From: Chloroflexota bacterium
Lineage (GTDB): Bacteria > Chloroflexota > UBA6077
Length of the DNA stretch: 7,288 nucleotides
NCBI GenBank assembly: GCA_021806765.1
Contig: JAJZQR010000268.1
Location: 1 to 7,288 of the forward strand
Reading direction: 5' to 3'
A program made the position numbers and the translations under genes. A model generated the notes under the pieces. It was not told the origin of the DNA, did no database searches, and saw only the letters and a program-made list of their open reading frames with translations. This document shows positions 1 to 5,638 of this stretch, in pieces. How positions within the stretch are numbered: the first letter of the stretch is position 1; each line of letters begins with the position of its first letter.

Positions 1-505
1 CGGCGATGGAGGACAGGGTGTCGCCTGGCTTCACCGCGTACTGGATGGAAGCTGTTCCCTCGCTACCTGATCCGGGGGAAGCGCTTGCCGGAGCCGATGT
101 CATGACGGCGCCGGGGACTATCAGGAGGTCACCCTCCCGAACCAGACTGGGGTCCGAGATCTGATTGGCATCCACTATTCTGGCGGCGTCCACCCCGTAG
201 GTTGCCGCGATGCTCGACACCGATTCTCCCGTCTTCACCTGGTGGAGAACCCCCGACACCGGGAGAATGGTCAGCTTCTGACCTATTCTCAAGAGGTCAC
301 CGCCGCTCATCCCGTTGGCCCAGAGGATGGTTTCGGGGGTGATCCCAAAGTTCTGGGCTATGCCCAGCAAGGTGTCCCCGGGCACCACCTCGTAGGAGGT
401 CGGTTTGAGAGGCTCTGCAGGGAGAGCGGGGTCTGGCGTTATCCCCGCAGCCGTGGCGCTAGCTGAGCCGAAGAGGAGAGCCGCTACCGCGAAGACCGAG
501 GCCAT
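1..505 (-). CDS. LysM-repeat exported protein, N-terminal part (3' end beyond window)
   Basis: The first 168 residues of a secreted or envelope-anchored LysM protein are visible; the C-terminus runs off the window. Residues 1-20 form a hydrophobic segment rich in Ala, Val and Leu, ending in an ASATAAG-type cleavage region. This is a signal peptide, or a signal anchor if translation starts further upstream. Three LysM units follow at about residues 38-81, 87-131 and 155 onward, with the typical motifs VVPGDTLLGIAQNFG, VKTGESVSSIAATYG and VKPGDTLSSIA. A Pro/Ala/Ser/Gly linker separates units 2 and 3. LysM domains bind N-acetylglucosamine polymers such as peptidoglycan, so a cell-wall role is likely; the catalytic part, if any (for example peptidase or NlpC/P60), would lie outside the window. 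ATG 505 is the only standard start codon in the open frame. It lacks a clear ribosome-binding site and its signal peptide lacks basic residues, so a start at ATT 628 is considered separately. Confidence 0.85.
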   Translation of the reverse strand, partial: MASVFAVAALLFGSASATAAGITPDPALPAEPLKPTSYEVVPGDTLLGIAQNFGITPETILWANGMSGGDLLRIGQKLTILPVSGVLHQVKTGESVSSIAATYGVDAARIVDANQISDPSLVREGDLLIVPGAVMTSAPASASPGSGSEGTASIQYAVKPGDTLSSIA

Positions 506-625
506 GACTATGGATCCCGTGTGCAGCCTCAGCCTTGAGGAGAGGTTGGCCGAAAGCCGGTCTCCACCCTGGTGGGATCGAACTGAAGAATGGATCTTTC
601 GGTTGCTTGGACGAAGTTCTGTGCT

Positions 626-642
626 AATGGTCTCTGTCTCCT
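626..642 (-). promoter_or_regulatory. Ribosome-binding site and possible ATT start for the LysM gene
   Basis: On the minus strand AGGAG (642-638) lies nine bases before an in-frame ATT codon (628-626), which is followed by Ser-Thr-Glu. Starting here adds 41 residues to the LysM protein, including the basic stretch RLRLH directly before the hydrophobic segment, which would give a normal signal n-region. The frame stays open from ATT 628 to ATG 505 and is closed by a TGA at 673-671. ATT starts are rare (infC is the known example), so this is a possibility only. Confidence 0.3.
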
Positions 643-771
643 GTAAGAACGTGTGGTGCGCCGTTCTAGGTCACCATTCCGTCCGAGGACGGGATTCGAC
701 GGCGCTCAACTACGGGTTCCAGTGGACAGTAGGCAAACCTCCGATAGGACATCGTGTCAGAGCGAACGATA

Positions 772-820
772 CCAGCCCCGGTTCCAAGCTGTCAAGTGGT
801 AGAAGCTACCGTGGGGCTGG
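772..820 (+). repeat. Nested inverted repeat (possible structured leader)
   Basis: An 8-bp perfect inverted repeat, CCAGCCCC (772-779) and GGGGCTGG (813-820), encloses a second 5-bp hairpin, GGTAG (798-802), AAG loop, CTACC (806-810). It lies about 120 bases before the FAH-family start. No T-run follows, so it is not an ordinary intrinsic terminator. It could be a structured 5' leader of the plus-strand operon or part of the divergent promoter region. I do not recognise it as a known riboswitch. Confidence 0.4.
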
Positions 821-920
821 GCTCGATGGCCCTCGACACCCGCCCTCCAAGGCGCTACCATACCGCCACCTGTTATGGGTCGGGTTCTCATCCACCTGTT
901 TCCCTGCCGTTACGTTACTT

Positions 921-927
921 AAGGAGG
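921..927 (+). promoter_or_regulatory. Strong Shine-Dalgarno for the FAH-family gene
   Basis: AAGGAGG lies 11 bases before a GTG codon at 939. This supports GTG 939 as the start of the fumarylacetoacetate-hydrolase-family gene; the encoded N-terminus MRLVTF is typical for the family. Confidence 0.8.
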
Positions 928-938
928 CGCACTGACCT

Positions 939-1892
939 GTGAGACTCGTTACCTTTAGGCACGATGGTTTGGATTCGGTGGGAGCACAGATCGGAGACCA
1001 GATAGTCCACCTGACCAGGGCCTACGCGGGCTATCTCCACTCGCTGAAGGTTCCTGCGCTCGAACCGCTGGCGGAGGCGCAGTTGCCGGACACCATGCTG
1101 GAGTTTCTGAGGGCCGGCGAGCGGGCAACGGTCGCCGCTCAGCGGGCGATAGAGTTCGTCGAGGCGCAGTTCTCCGAGGGTTATGTGCCCAGGGGATCCC
1201 GCGGGGAGCGATTGCTCAGTTCGCTGGCCGAGGTGAAGCTGCTGGCTCCGGTGCCCCGCCCCGGCAAGCTGCTGTGCATCGGCCTCAACTACAAGGACCA
1301 TGCCTCGGAAGTGGAGATGAAGCTGCCGGAACGGCCTATCCTCTTCTCCAAGTTTCCCAGTTGTGTGACGGCCCCGGGCGATCCCATCGTGCTCCCTTCC
1401 ATCAGCGACGAGGTGGATTACGAGGCCGAGCTGGCGGTAGTGATCGGCAAGACGGCCAAGGGAGTCTCGGAAGAGAACGCCATGGAGTGTGTGGCGGGCT
1501 ACACCCTGGTGAACGACGTCAGCGCCAGGGATGCTCAGCTGGGCGATGGGCAGTGGGTGAGAGGCAAGTCTTTCGACACCTTCGCCCCCATGGGCCCGGC
1601 CCTGGTCACCAGAGATGAGATCCCGGACCCACACGACCTGAACATCTCCCTGCGCCTGAACGGCGAGGTCCTGCAGAACTCCAATACTCGATACCTGATC
1701 TTCAACATTCCCCAGTTGATCTCCTTCCTCTCACAGGCGATCACCCTGGAACCCGGGGACGTGATCGCTACCGGCACCCCCTCGGGGGTGGGGATGAGCC
1801 GGAAGCCGCCGGTCTATCTGAAGGACGGCGACCAGGTGGTGGTGGAGGTCCAGGGGGTCGGCGTGCTGGAGAACCCGGTGGTGACGGGTTAG
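939..1892 (+). CDS. Fumarylacetoacetate hydrolase (FAH) family protein
   Basis: A 317-residue member of the FAH superfamily, which includes fumarylacetoacetases, acylpyruvases, HpaG-type isomerase/decarboxylases and 2-keto-acid hydratases. These cytosolic, divalent-metal-dependent enzymes act on beta-diketo or 2-oxo acids. The N-terminal lid region (about 1-100) precedes the catalytic fold, which opens with GKLLCIGLNYKDHASE (109-124). Likely metal ligands are E162 and E164 in DYEAELAVVIG and D193 in VNDVSARD. K210 lies in RGKSFDTFAPMGP, and the C-terminal signature EPGDVIATGTPSGVG is at 271-285. All the usual residues are present, so the enzyme should be active. The start is GTG 939, set by AAGGAGG at 921-927. 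It leads a plus-strand run with a CoA-transferase remnant and an HMG-CoA-lyase-family gene, which suggests carboxylic or aromatic acid breakdown. The substrate cannot be deduced; the family is notorious for wrong substrate labels. Confidence 0.93.
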   Translation: MRLVTFRHDGLDSVGAQIGDQIVHLTRAYAGYLHSLKVPALEPLAEAQLPDTMLEFLRAGERATVAAQRAIEFVEAQFSEGYVPRGSRGERLLSSLAEVKLLAPVPRPGKLLCIGLNYKDHASEVEMKLPERPILFSKFPSCVTAPGDPIVLPSISDEVDYEAELAVVIGKTAKGVSEENAMECVAGYTLVNDVSARDAQLGDGQWVRGKSFDTFAPMGPALVTRDEIPDPHDLNISLRLNGEVLQNSNTRYLIFNIPQLISFLSQAITLEPGDVIATGTPSGVGMSRKPPVYLKDGDQVVVEVQGVGVLENPVVTG

Positions 1893-1904
1893 GGGGAGGA
1901 GTTG

Positions 1905-2021
1905 ATGCCGGAACCAGGTGGAAGAAGCGCTCCTTCCCTCCATGGTCCCATGGCAGGGGTGCGGGTGATCGACCTCGGAACCGTCTTCGCCGCCCCCTTC
2001 GCCGTGGAAGGTGTGATCTAG
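1905..2021 (+). pseudogene. Family III CoA-transferase (CaiB/BaiF type) reduced to its two ends by an internal deletion
   Basis: A 38-codon frame with intact start signals (purine-rich GGGGGAGGAG at 1892-1901, ATG 1905), beginning 12 bases after the FAH stop. Residues 16-33, MAGVRVIDLGTVFAAPFA, match the first strand and loop of class III CoA-transferases (usual form LAGVRVLDLG..hAGPhA). The last residues, VEGVI, resemble the usual extreme C-terminus of these proteins (..LRAEGVI-stop). The full family length is about 380-410 residues, so nearly the whole catalytic body, including the aspartate nucleophile region, is missing. The reading frame is kept from end to end. The product cannot be an active CoA-transferase. 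Its place between FAH and HMG-CoA-lyase-family genes fits an ancestral acyl-CoA pathway operon. Alternatives are an assembly collapse, or a chance small ORF; the match at both ends argues against chance. Confidence 0.68.
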
Positions 2022-2022
2022 G

Positions 2023-2044
2023 CGAGCTGTCAGCCGTCAGCTCG
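2023..2044. repeat. Short inverted repeat with heptamer TCAGCNN units after the CoA-transferase scar
   Basis: CGAGCTG (2023-2029) and CAGCTCG (2038-2044) form a perfect 7-bp stem around an 8-base loop. The same stretch reads as two heptamers, TCAGCCG and TCAGCTC, the pattern that makes up the larger array inside cobB. There is no T-run, so it is not a clear terminator, and the downstream gene needs read-through. Confidence 0.45.
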
Positions 2045-2081
2045 GGCAAAGGCTTGATGGTCGATAGCCAGGGAGGGTGTG

Positions 2082-3020
2082 ATGCAGCTACCCAAGGTGG
2101 TCCACGTCATGGAGGTGGGACCGCGGGACGGCTTCCAGGCGGAGCACGATTGGATCCCCACCGAGCGGAAGATCGAGATTGTCGATGCCCTATCCAGGGC
2201 CGGAATTCCGGAGATCCAGGCAACCTCCTTCGTCCATCCCAGGGCGGTGCCCCAACTGGCCGACGCCGAAGAGGTGATGGCGAAGATCGACCGGCGGCCC
2301 GGCGTCAAGTACCAGGTGCTGGTGCCCAACATGCGGGGGCTGCAACGGGCCTTGCCCCTCAGACCCGATGGTATCCACCTGATGATGTCGGTCACCGAGT
2401 CCCACAACCGGTCCAACGCCAACCGCTCCATCGACGAGTCGATGCGAGAATTCGAGCAGATGGTTCCCGTGGCCCAGGAGGCCGGCATCCGTGTCGAGGC
2501 GGGCATGGCCTGTGTTTTCGGGTGTCCCTTCGAGGGGGAGGTTCCCATCGCTCAGCTGGATCGGGTGATAGGTCGCTATCGGGAGATGGGCATCGATAAG
2601 ATGAGCCTGGGGGACACCATCGGCGTCGCGAACCCGCGGCAGATGTACGATACCTGCGCTCACCTCTTGGATAAGTTCCCCGGCGTGGAGTGGACCCTGC
2701 ACCTGCACAACACCCGGGACATGGCGCTGGCCAACGTGGTGGCCGCCATGCAGGCAGGCATGACCAGCTTCGATGGGGCGGTCGGCGGTCTGGGAGGCTG
2801 CCCCTACGCGCCGGGCGCCACGGGGAACGTGGCCACCGAGGATCTGGTGAACATGCTCACAGAGATGGGGGTGGAGACGGGGGTCGATCTGGACGCCCTG
2901 ATCGCCCTGGCCAGGACGGTCCAGGAGGTGATCCCCCACAAACTGGACAGCTGCATGGTGAAAGCCGGCAAGAGGACGGATCTGAAGCCGGCGCCCGTGG
3001 GGCAGGAGAAGATCGGGTAG
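2082..3020 (+). CDS. Hydroxymethylglutaryl-CoA lyase family protein
   Basis: A 312-residue TIM-barrel enzyme of the HMG-CoA lyase family (DRE-TIM metallolyases). The named reaction is cleavage of 3-hydroxy-3-methylglutaryl-CoA to acetoacetate and acetyl-CoA in leucine breakdown, in the cytosol. The active-site pattern is intact. EVGPRDGFQ holds the catalytic Arg15 and metal ligand Asp16. LHLHNTRDM holds metal ligands His207 and His209. GLGGCPYAPGATGN carries the signature cysteine Cys240 and Asn249. Length is normal for bacterial members. GTG 2079 is in frame, but GGGAGGG at 2071-2077 fits ATG 2082 better, so I chose the ATG. It lies downstream of the CoA-transferase remnant and ends one base before the ATG of the next gene. 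Related lyases acting on other 3-hydroxyacyl-CoA substrates are hard to exclude; with the partner transferase gone, the present substrate supply is unclear. Confidence 0.92.
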   Translation: MQLPKVVHVMEVGPRDGFQAEHDWIPTERKIEIVDALSRAGIPEIQATSFVHPRAVPQLADAEEVMAKIDRRPGVKYQVLVPNMRGLQRALPLRPDGIHLMMSVTESHNRSNANRSIDESMREFEQMVPVAQEAGIRVEAGMACVFGCPFEGEVPIAQLDRVIGRYREMGIDKMSLGDTIGVANPRQMYDTCAHLLDKFPGVEWTLHLHNTRDMALANVVAAMQAGMTSFDGAVGGLGGCPYAPGATGNVATEDLVNMLTEMGVETGVDLDALIALARTVQEVIPHKLDSCMVKAGKRTDLKPAPVGQEKIG

Positions 3021-3326
3021 ATGCCTACCATGTTGCCACCGGAGCTGCAGTCATTCTCTCGACTCCCCTTCTGGCATGCCCTCTTCTTCTTGCTGTCCGC
3101 GGCCATCGTTCTCTACAGTGGGTGGACCCTTGCCCGCCGCCGTCGTCGCCAGGAACTCTACTACCTTCTGCTGGGGGGCTATCTGGTGGCGGTCCAACTG
3201 CCGGAGGTTTTCCCCTCCATCGATCCTGGATCCCATCTCAACCTCGGCAGCATGGGTTTCACCCCCAGGTTCTTCGTAGCCCTCCCTGCCATGGTGCTGT
3301 TCGTCCTAGGGGTTCGTTCCCGGTAG
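3021..3326 (+). CDS. Small three-helix membrane protein, function unknown
   Basis: I do not recognise this 101-residue protein. It has three hydrophobic segments at about residues 17-37, 46-62 and 84-98. A run of five arginines (39-43) follows the first helix, which would place that loop in the cytoplasm by the positive-inside rule. The second loop is rich in Pro, Gly and Ser. ATG 3021 follows directly on the TAG of the lyase gene (3018-3020), and AGGAG lies just inside the lyase end, so translation is probably coupled. A later ATG at 3030 is also possible. The next membrane-protein gene follows within about 65 bases, so the two may act together; this is suggested only by position. Confidence 0.7.
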   Translation: MPTMLPPELQSFSRLPFWHALFFLLSAAIVLYSGWTLARRRRRQELYYLLLGGYLVAVQLPEVFPSIDPGSHLNLGSMGFTPRFFVALPAMVLFVLGVRSR

Positions 3327-3376
3327 AGAGTTGGTATGGCTCCTGCCAGGCCTTTCCTGACGGCAGTTGCCGCCAT

Positions 3377-3385
3377 GGGAGGTGA
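3377..3385 (+). promoter_or_regulatory. Shine-Dalgarno favouring GTG 3390 for the DUF2721-like gene
   Basis: GGGAGGTGA lies with its GGAGG core seven bases before GTG 3390. The upstream in-frame ATG 3336 has no comparable site (only a weak GAGAG nearby). This points to a 181-residue product instead of 199. Confidence 0.6.
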
Positions 3386-3389
3386 TACG

Positions 3390-3935
3390 GTGGTGATCCC
3401 CCTGGAGCCGGGGGAGGTTGCTGCCCTGATCCAGACCACTCTGATTCCGGTGATCATGATCAGCGCCGTGGGGTTGATAGCGCTGGTCATGCAGAACCGC
3501 CACGCGGTGGTGCTGGAGCGGACATACCGGATCAACCTCCGCCGGCTGGAGCTGACCGAGGAGCTTCACGAGGTGGGGGAGGCGATGCCTCCCGCCAGAA
3601 CCCGCTGGCTGGAGGGGCAGCTGGAGATGCAGAATGCCCTGCTGGACCGGTGGTTGAGAAGGGGCACCTATACCAGGAACTCCCTGATCTGCGCCTTCCT
3701 GGGGGTGTCTCTCTTTGGGGCTACCTGCCTCAGCCTGGTGTTCAACGTTCTCTTCAGGCTGACCGGCGGCTACAGTGCCCTCACCGTTGCCCTCTTCATA
3801 GCGGGAATCATCGCCTTTCTCTTTTGCTTCCTCTTCGCGCTGATCGACGTGTACCAGGGACTGCAGATCACTCGGTTCGACACGGCGATGGCGAATCGTC
3901 TGATGGCGGAGATGCGGGAGGCGGAGTTAGATTAG
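3390..3935 (+). CDS. DUF2721-like integral membrane protein
   Basis: A 181-residue membrane protein resembling the DUF2721 family, whose function is unknown. The N-terminus has VAALIQTTLIPVIMISAVGLIALVMQNR, a first helix at about 14-34 followed by a basic/acidic stretch (RHAVVLERTYRINLRRLELTEEL). A polar, probably cytoplasmic region with many charged residues spans about 36-95. Two more helices lie at about 98-122 and 130-153, and an amphipathic tail ends the protein. This one-helix, charged-linker, two-helix layout is what I know of DUF2721 proteins. GTG 3390 is preferred for its ribosome-binding site; ATG 3336 would add 18 residues. It follows the small membrane protein closely and is probably co-transcribed. 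Its TAG stop (3933-3935) overlaps the TAA stop of cobB on the other strand, leaving no room for a terminator between the two. Confidence 0.68.
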   Translation: MVIPLEPGEVAALIQTTLIPVIMISAVGLIALVMQNRHAVVLERTYRINLRRLELTEELHEVGEAMPPARTRWLEGQLEMQNALLDRWLRRGTYTRNSLICAFLGVSLFGATCLSLVFNVLFRLTGGYSALTVALFIAGIIAFLFCFLFALIDVYQGLQITRFDTAMANRLMAEMREAELD

Positions 3936-5464
3936 CCCAATCGTTGCCGTTGATAGGCGCAGGCGCTCTCGACGAAGGCAGGGGCGAGGGCCGGGTTGGT
4001 CCCGAAGTGGAGATGGACGAAGGAGGCCAGGAGGTTTCCCCGGGCGTAGCCCTCGATCCTGTCCCCCTGGTTGGTGAGACGGTAGGCCCCCGAAGCCGGG
4101 TCGAGGCCGTCCCAGCGGGCCCAGTGGAACTCGTGGCCTCGGGCCTGAACCCCCGCGGGACCTAGGAGCGAGGTCTGGAGAGATCTCGTCTCCACGTATG
4201 CTAGCTGCAGCCGGCTCTTCTCCATGGAGCAGCGGCCCGGTAGCAGCCCCACCATGGGGTAGCGTGCTCCCTCGGCGTCCACTATTGCCTCGGTCAGGTA
4301 CATCAGCCCCCCGCACTCGGCGTAGCAGGGCATTCCTCTTTCCACCGCCCGCCGTATCGACTCCCCCATAGGCTCGTTGGCCGCGAGCCCTGCCGCGTGC
4401 ACCTCCGGGAAACCGCCCCCTAGATAGAGAGCGTCGGCCTCGGGGGGTATCGCCGGGTCCCGGAGGGGGCTGAAGGGTACAAGCTTCGCGCCGTGGGCTT
4501 CCAGCAGGTCCAGGTTGTCCTCATAGTAGAAGTTGAAGGCCTCGTCCCGGGCGACGGCGATGGTCGCGCGGGCAGGCACCGGCTCGGGCGGGAACAGGGT
4601 TCTGGGTTCTGGGTTCTGGGTTCTGAGTTCTGCCGGGAGCGCGGGCGTCTCGCCCGCCTGGTGCTGAGTGCTGAGTGCTGAGTGCTGAGTTCTGCCGGGA
4701 GCGCGGGCGTCTTGCCCGCCTGGTGCTGAGTTCTGAGTGCTGAGTGCTGAGTGCTGAGTGCTATCAGCGGACTCGGCGATTCGCAGGATCGCATCGACGT
4801 CCAGGTGGGCCTCGATCAGCCCTACCAGCCGGTCCAGGAACCCCTCGGGCAGGGCTCGCTCCGGCGTGGGGACCAGCCCCAGGTGGCGCTCCGGAAGCAC
4901 CATCCCCGGGTCCCGTGGCAGGTAGCCCAGAACGGGGCCGATCCCGGCCGACTCGATGGCGTCCCTCGCGTAGCCGTAGTGGGTCTCGCCGGCCACGTTG
5001 TTCAGGACGAAGCCCGCCACCCTCAACGCCGGGTCGAAGCGGGCGTAGCCCAGGGCCATGGCGCCCGCGCTGCGGGCCATCTTGCCGGCGTCCATCAGCA
5101 TTAGCACCGGCGCCCCGAGCCACTTGGCGATCTGGGCCGTGCTGCCCGACTCCTCCCGGCCGCTGTGGCCGTCGAAGACCCCCATCACCCCCTCGACGAT
5201 GGCCAGATCGGCCCCCCGGCAGGCTCGATCGAACAGCTCCAGCAGCGCCTCCCTGGGGACCATCCAGCTGTCCAGGTTCCGCGAGGGTGTCCCCGTCGCG
5301 GCCAGGTGGTAGCTGGGGTCGATGTAGTCGGGGCCTACCTTGAAGGGTTGGACCCTCAGCCCCCGGCGGCGGAAGGCCGCCATCAGGCCCATGGAGAAGG
5401 TCGTCTTCCCCACCCCACTGGAGGTGCCGCCTATGACCAGCCTGGGAATGCTCTTCGTACTCAA
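3932..5464 (-). CDS. cobB: Cobyrinate a,c-diamide synthase (CobB/CbiA) with a repeat insertion in the linker
   Basis: A 510-residue glutamine-dependent amidotransferase that converts the a and c acetate side chains of (hydrogeno)cobyrinate to amides with ATP, in the cytosol. The N-terminal P-loop domain has GGTSSGVGKTT (12-22), KVGPDYIDP (42-50), VEGVMGVFDG (90-99) and LNNVAGETHY (154-163). The C-terminal class I glutaminase domain (about 297-510) has YLGGGFPE (347-354), the nucleophile Cys384 in YAECGGLMYL, GHEFHW (443-448) and SFVHLHFGTN (481-490). Residues 236-290 are translated repeat DNA; without them the protein has about 455 residues, the usual family size. The TTG 5464 start gives STKSIPRLVIGGTSSG. 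An ATG at 5527 in the same frame lies in the inserted toxin-antitoxin segment, so its 21 extra residues are probably not native. The gene converges on the DUF2721-like gene and was probably once directly coupled to cobO. Confidence 0.93.
   Translation of the reverse strand: MSTKSIPRLVIGGTSSGVGKTTFSMGLMAAFRRRGLRVQPFKVGPDYIDPSYHLAATGTPSRNLDSWMVPREALLELFDRACRGADLAIVEGVMGVFDGHSGREESGSTAQIAKWLGAPVLMLMDAGKMARSAGAMALGYARFDPALRVAGFVLNNVAGETHYGYARDAIESAGIGPVLGYLPRDPGMVLPERHLGLVPTPERALPEGFLDRLVGLIEAHLDVDAILRIAESADSTQHSALSTQNSAPGGQDARAPGRTQHSALSTQHQAGETPALPAELRTQNPEPRTLFPPEPVPARATIAVARDEAFNFYYEDNLDLLEAHGAKLVPFSPLRDPAIPPEADALYLGGGFPEVHAAGLAANEPMGESIRRAVERGMPCYAECGGLMYLTEAIVDAEGARYPMVGLLPGRCSMEKSRLQLAYVETRSLQTSLLGPAGVQARGHEFHWARWDGLDPASGAYRLTNQGDRIEGYARGNLLASFVHLHFGTNPALAPAFVESACAYQRQRLG
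4598..4762. repeat. Heptamer array with two palindromic units inserted in-frame in cobB
   Basis: A block of about 165 bp (55 codons) between the two cobB domains. On the plus strand it starts with GGTTCTG-type heptamers (4598-4624), then a 44-base unit (4625-4668), CTGAGTG heptamers, a second copy of the unit (4687-4730) and more heptamers to 4762. The two 44-base units differ at a single base (C4651 versus T4713). Each carries GCGGGCG-TCT-CGCCCGC, a 7-bp hairpin that has one mismatch in the second copy. The copies lie 62 bases apart, so they are read in two different frames (GGQDARAPGR and AGETPALPAE). The heptamers translate to TQHSALSTQ-type strings. No stop codon arises in any part. Confidence 0.9.
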
Positions 5465-5481
5465 AACTCCACGCCCTTCTG
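5465..5481. repeat. 17-bp direct repeat, left copy (relic of the cobO 3' end)
   Basis: AACTCCACGCCCTTCTG, identical to 6742-6758. Read on the minus strand with the flanking base it encodes QKGVEF followed by TGA (5463-5461), the C-terminus of cobO, although no cobO body precedes it here. The TGA overlaps the cobB TTG start (5464-5462) as TTGA. Confidence 0.9.
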
Positions 5482-5585
5482 GAGGCAATTGCACATTCTC
5501 ACTAATCCTACAACGACACTTGGCCAATTCTCAGCCCGGCAGGCCACTTGTTGATGGGCAGCCTTAGGATGGCCATCGTTAGAGC

Positions 5586-5617
5586 TAGGCCCTACATTCT
5601 CGTGAGTGCCGGGCCTA
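5586..5617. repeat. Inverted repeat downstream of the toxin gene
   Basis: TAGGCCC (5586-5592) and GGGCCTA (5611-5617) form a perfect 7-bp stem around an 18-base loop, about 20 bases after the toxin stop. There is no T-run on either side, so it is at best a weak or Rho-assisted end of the toxin-antitoxin transcript. Confidence 0.3.
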
Positions 5618-5638
5618 TCATCCCTGAATACCGACCAC

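Larger units (their letters stand above)
506..938. other. Divergent non-coding region between the LysM and FAH genes
   Basis: No convincing gene lies here, although the part up to 628 could belong to the LysM gene if it starts at ATT. The region must hold the promoters of both divergent genes, but I see no strong sigma-70 pair for either. It contains two hairpins: one at 676-695 (arms ATTCCGTC and GACGGGAT, one G-T pair, loop CGAG) and one nested structure at 772-820. Short open frames on the plus strand (405-935, 754-942) have no family resemblance or start signals and look like chance. Confidence 0.6.

Noticed and set aside
915..1634. 239-codon minus-strand frame opposite the FAH-family gene
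   Set aside because: Long antisense frames are expected in GC-rich genes. The product is His/Arg/Gln-rich without recognisable motifs, while the plus strand has the full FAH signature.
4598..4762. Could the repeat block be a CRISPR array?
   Set aside because: The units are 7-base tandem repeats and two 44-base palindromic blocks without unique spacers of constant size, and the block is translated inside cobB.
4744..5343. 199-codon plus-strand frame opposite cobB
   Set aside because: It is Arg/Pro/Ser-rich low-complexity translation of the antisense strand of a clear CobB coding region.
5465..5638. Cobalamin riboswitch or promoter in front of cobB
   Set aside because: I found no B12-box-like sequence and no well-spaced -35/-10 pair. 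A riboswitch for the cob genes would more likely lie upstream of cobO, outside the window.
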